Assembly: GCA_934271725.1 (NCBI GenBank)
Contig: CAKQSC010000050.1
Location: forward strand, 1-7,431
From: an uncultured Clostridia bacterium
Lineage (GTDB): Bacteria; Bacillota; Clostridia; Christensenellales; Borkfalkiaceae
Reading direction: 5' to 3'
Length of the DNA stretch: 7,431 bases
Both the position numbers and the translations under genes were made by a program. The stretch's first letter is position 1. Every line of letters starts with the position of its first letter. This document shows, piece after piece, positions 6,209 to 7,431 of this stretch. The notes under the pieces are model-generated. The model saw nothing but the letters and a program-made list of their open reading frames with translations. It searched no databases and was not told the DNA's origin.

Positions 6209-6613
6209 ATGAAAAAGAAATTACTTTTAGGGATATTGTCCGGCGTGTTTTTCGCGGGGGCAATAGCGTGCATCACCGTCGCGGCGGTCAACTTCGGGAA
6301 AAACAGCAAACTTTCGATGTTAATGTTACCCGGCGCTTTGTTTATGGGGCTCGGAACGATTTGCCTTATGTTCTGGATTTTTTTAAGCAACGCGACGAAA
6401 CTCCGTAATTACCAGATACAAACGATAGCGAGCGCGAAAAAACAAGCGTTCGACGAAATCGCGGTATGCGGTCGATGTGGCGCGGAAAACGACAAAGACG
6501 CGACGTTTTGCGACAAGTGTGGCGCTCCTTTAAAAAAGACGTGTTCCGTTTGCGGTAAAAACAACGAGTCCGACGCGGAGTTTTGTAAATACTGCGGTAA
6601 CAAGATTAAATAA
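6209..6613 (+). CDS. Small membrane protein with a double zinc ribbon
   Basis: A 134-residue protein of unknown function. Two hydrophobic segments (about 5-28 and 36-59) suggest a two-pass hairpin in the membrane, with only a short loop between them. A charged linker (60-84) leads to two zinc-ribbon knuckle pairs: C87/C90 with C101/C104, and C112/C115 with C126/C129, spaced C-x2-C-x10-C-x2-C each, as in double-zinc-ribbon (DZR) domains. The K-K-K start and both termini on one side predict a cytoplasmic ribbon domain, likely for protein or nucleic-acid contact rather than catalysis. Ribosome-binding site AAGGGAG is eight bases before ATG 6209, and the gene begins 14 bases after hpt, so it is the last gene of the tilS operon. 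In many Bacillota ftsH takes this place. No specific family name can be given. Confidence 0.85.
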   Translation: MKKKLLLGILSGVFFAGAIACITVAAVNFGKNSKLSMLMLPGALFMGLGTICLMFWIFLSNATKLRNYQIQTIASAKKQAFDEIAVCGRCGAENDKDATFCDKCGAPLKKTCSVCGKNNESDAEFCKYCGNKIK

Positions 6614-6633
6614 CGAAAGAAGATTTTTAAACC

Positions 6634-6668
6634 ACAGCCCCCGAAAGCAGAACGCTTTCGGGGGCTGT
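6634..6668. terminator. Long hairpin terminator between convergent operons
   Basis: A perfect 15-bp stem, ACAGCCCCCGAAAGC (6634-6648) with its complement at 6654-6668 and a 5-base loop. It lies 20 bases after the zinc-ribbon stop and 24 bases beyond the aroQ stop on the other strand, so it probably ends both transcripts. T tracts are short on both sides (TTTGTATT on plus), so the stability of the GC-rich stem must do most of the work. Confidence 0.85.
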
Positions 6669-6692
6669 TTGTATTGCGCTTTTATATTCCGT

Positions 6693-7115
6693 TTATTTTA
6701 CGAAAAAATCGACCGCTTCGAGGTATCCGTCCGTTCCTTTCCCCGCGATGACTTTTTCCGCGTATTCGCTTATATAGGAACGTCTGCGGTATTCTTCCCG
6801 TTTATATACGTCCGTCAGATGCACTTCCGCCGTTTTTATGTTTACGCTTTTAAGGGCGTCGAGAATGGCTATGCTCGTGTGGGAATACGCCCCGGCGTTT
6901 ATTATAATGCCGTCGTAGCGGTTCAACGCTTTTTGTATTCTCGTTACGATTTTTCCCTCGTCGTTAGACTGAAAGGGGGTTATTTTCACGCCTTTCGTTT
7001 TTGCGTAGATTTTAACTTTTTTCACCAACTCTTTAAGGGTTGTTTTGCCGTAAAGGTCGGGCTGACGTACGCCCAGCATATTGAGGTTAACGCCGTTAAT
7101 AAGTAATATCTTCAT
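6693..7115 (-). CDS. aroQ: 3-dehydroquinate dehydratase, type II
   Basis: A 140-residue enzyme that removes water from 3-dehydroquinate to give 3-dehydroshikimate, the third step of the shikimate pathway to aromatic amino acids. Type II is the small dodecameric form. The N-terminal N-G-V-N-L-N-M-L-G strand, R17 and the catalytic Y22 in R-Q-P-D-L-Y-G, the Q-S-N-D-E-G loop (49-54), N73 in N-A-G-A-Y-S-H, E97 and H99 in E-V-H-L, and R106 and R110 all match the family's active site. Asp at 52 replaces the His often seen in this loop, a variable position. ATG at 7115 is preceded by AAAGGA (7121-7126, minus strand) five bases away. The first 20 bases overlap the end of aroK, so the two are probably translated together. 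Confidence 0.94.
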   Translation of the reverse strand: MKILLINGVNLNMLGVRQPDLYGKTTLKELVKKVKIYAKTKGVKITPFQSNDEGKIVTRIQKALNRYDGIIINAGAYSHTSIAILDALKSVNIKTAEVHLTDVYKREEYRRRSYISEYAEKVIAGKGTDGYLEAVDFFVK

Positions 7116-7431
7116 AATAATCCTTTATAATTTCGTCGGCAACGTCGTCGATTGTTTTTTCGTTTACGATTACCTTGTCGCTTATAGATAAGTACAGCGG
7201 TTTTCTTACCGCTTCTATTTTAAGAATAGATGACAGCCCTTTATACAGCGGTCTGTCTTTTCTCGATAATTTGTTCGCGCTCCTGTCGATGAAATAAAAC
7301 TTGCCCGCGCCTTTAAGCAAATCTACGTTTTCGCCGTCAAGCACGGTGCCTCCGCCGAGGGCTATGAAAGCGCCCCGTTTAAGAGCGAGTTCTTTTACCG
7401 CTTCCTTTTCCGCTTTGCGTAACTCTTCCAT
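7096..7431 (-). CDS. aroK: Shikimate kinase, C-terminal part (runs off the right edge)
   Basis: The visible 111 residues are the C-terminal two thirds of a shikimate kinase, which phosphorylates shikimate with ATP in the step two after AroQ. The E-E-L-R-K-x-E-x-E-A segment aligns with the conserved F-R-x-x-E-x-x-x-L helix, A-L-G-G-G (24-28) is the shikimate-binding glycine motif, R60-P61-L62 belongs to the lid/ATP region, and R76-K-P-L-Y is the following conserved arginine segment. The P-loop (G-x-x-G-x-G-K-S/T) and about 55-60 N-terminal residues should lie beyond base 7431. The Met codon at the very edge is therefore internal, not the start. The stop overlaps the aroQ start by 20 bases, and more aro genes are likely upstream on this strand. 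Confidence 0.9.
   Translation of the reverse strand: MEELRKAEKEAVKELALKRGAFIALGGGTVLDGENVDLLKGAGKFYFIDRSANKLSRKDRPLYKGLSSILKIEAVRKPLYLSISDKVIVNEKTIDDVADEIIKDYYEDITY

Noticed and set aside
6669..7106. Plus-strand open frame of 145 codons opposite aroQ
   Set aside because: The minus-strand frame encodes a complete dehydroquinase with its active-site residues, so the plus frame, rich in F, Y and R, is an antisense artefact.

Overview
The window looks like chromosomal DNA of an anaerobic, probably uncultured Bacillota (Clostridia-type) bacterium. The reasons are strong purine-rich Shine-Dalgarno sites, near-perfect sigma-A promoters, compact operons with intrinsic terminators, a tilS-hpt pair, and a Clostridia-style copper ATPase with a metal-binding domain at each end. 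The taxonomic call is inference from style and gene order; no marker gene is present. I see no phage, transposon, CRISPR array or plasmid function.

Layout. (1) 1-466, plus strand: the 3' end of a parvulin-type prolyl isomerase gene, closed by an intrinsic terminator. (2) 506-3838, plus strand: a copper unit. A full-consensus promoter drives copA, a Cu+ export P1B-ATPase with N- and C-terminal HMA domains. Its stop codon overlaps (ATGA) the start of a PHP-domain metallohydrolase, and a terminator follows. (3) 3839-4200: a 180-base non-coding stretch rich in small hairpins, then a single initiator tRNA gene on the minus strand with its own consensus promoter, leader hairpin and terminator. (4) 4245-6668, plus strand: a promoter followed by tilS, hpt and a small two-pass membrane protein with a double zinc ribbon, all about 14 bases apart, ending in a long hairpin. 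In many Bacillota ftsH follows tilS-hpt; here the zinc-ribbon gene is in that place. (5) 6693-7431, minus strand: aroQ (type II dehydroquinase) and the 3' part of aroK (shikimate kinase), overlapping, the end of a shikimate-pathway operon that enters from the right edge.

The most interesting signals are two. First, the C-terminal HMA domain of CopA begins with an ATG that sits seven bases after a strong Shine-Dalgarno sequence inside the copA reading frame, so one gene may make both the copper pump and a separate 88-residue CopZ-like chaperone. Second, the initiator tRNA carries one extra base in its T-arm region. The hairpin-rich intergenic stretch is a weaker candidate for a structured RNA or dispersed repeat.
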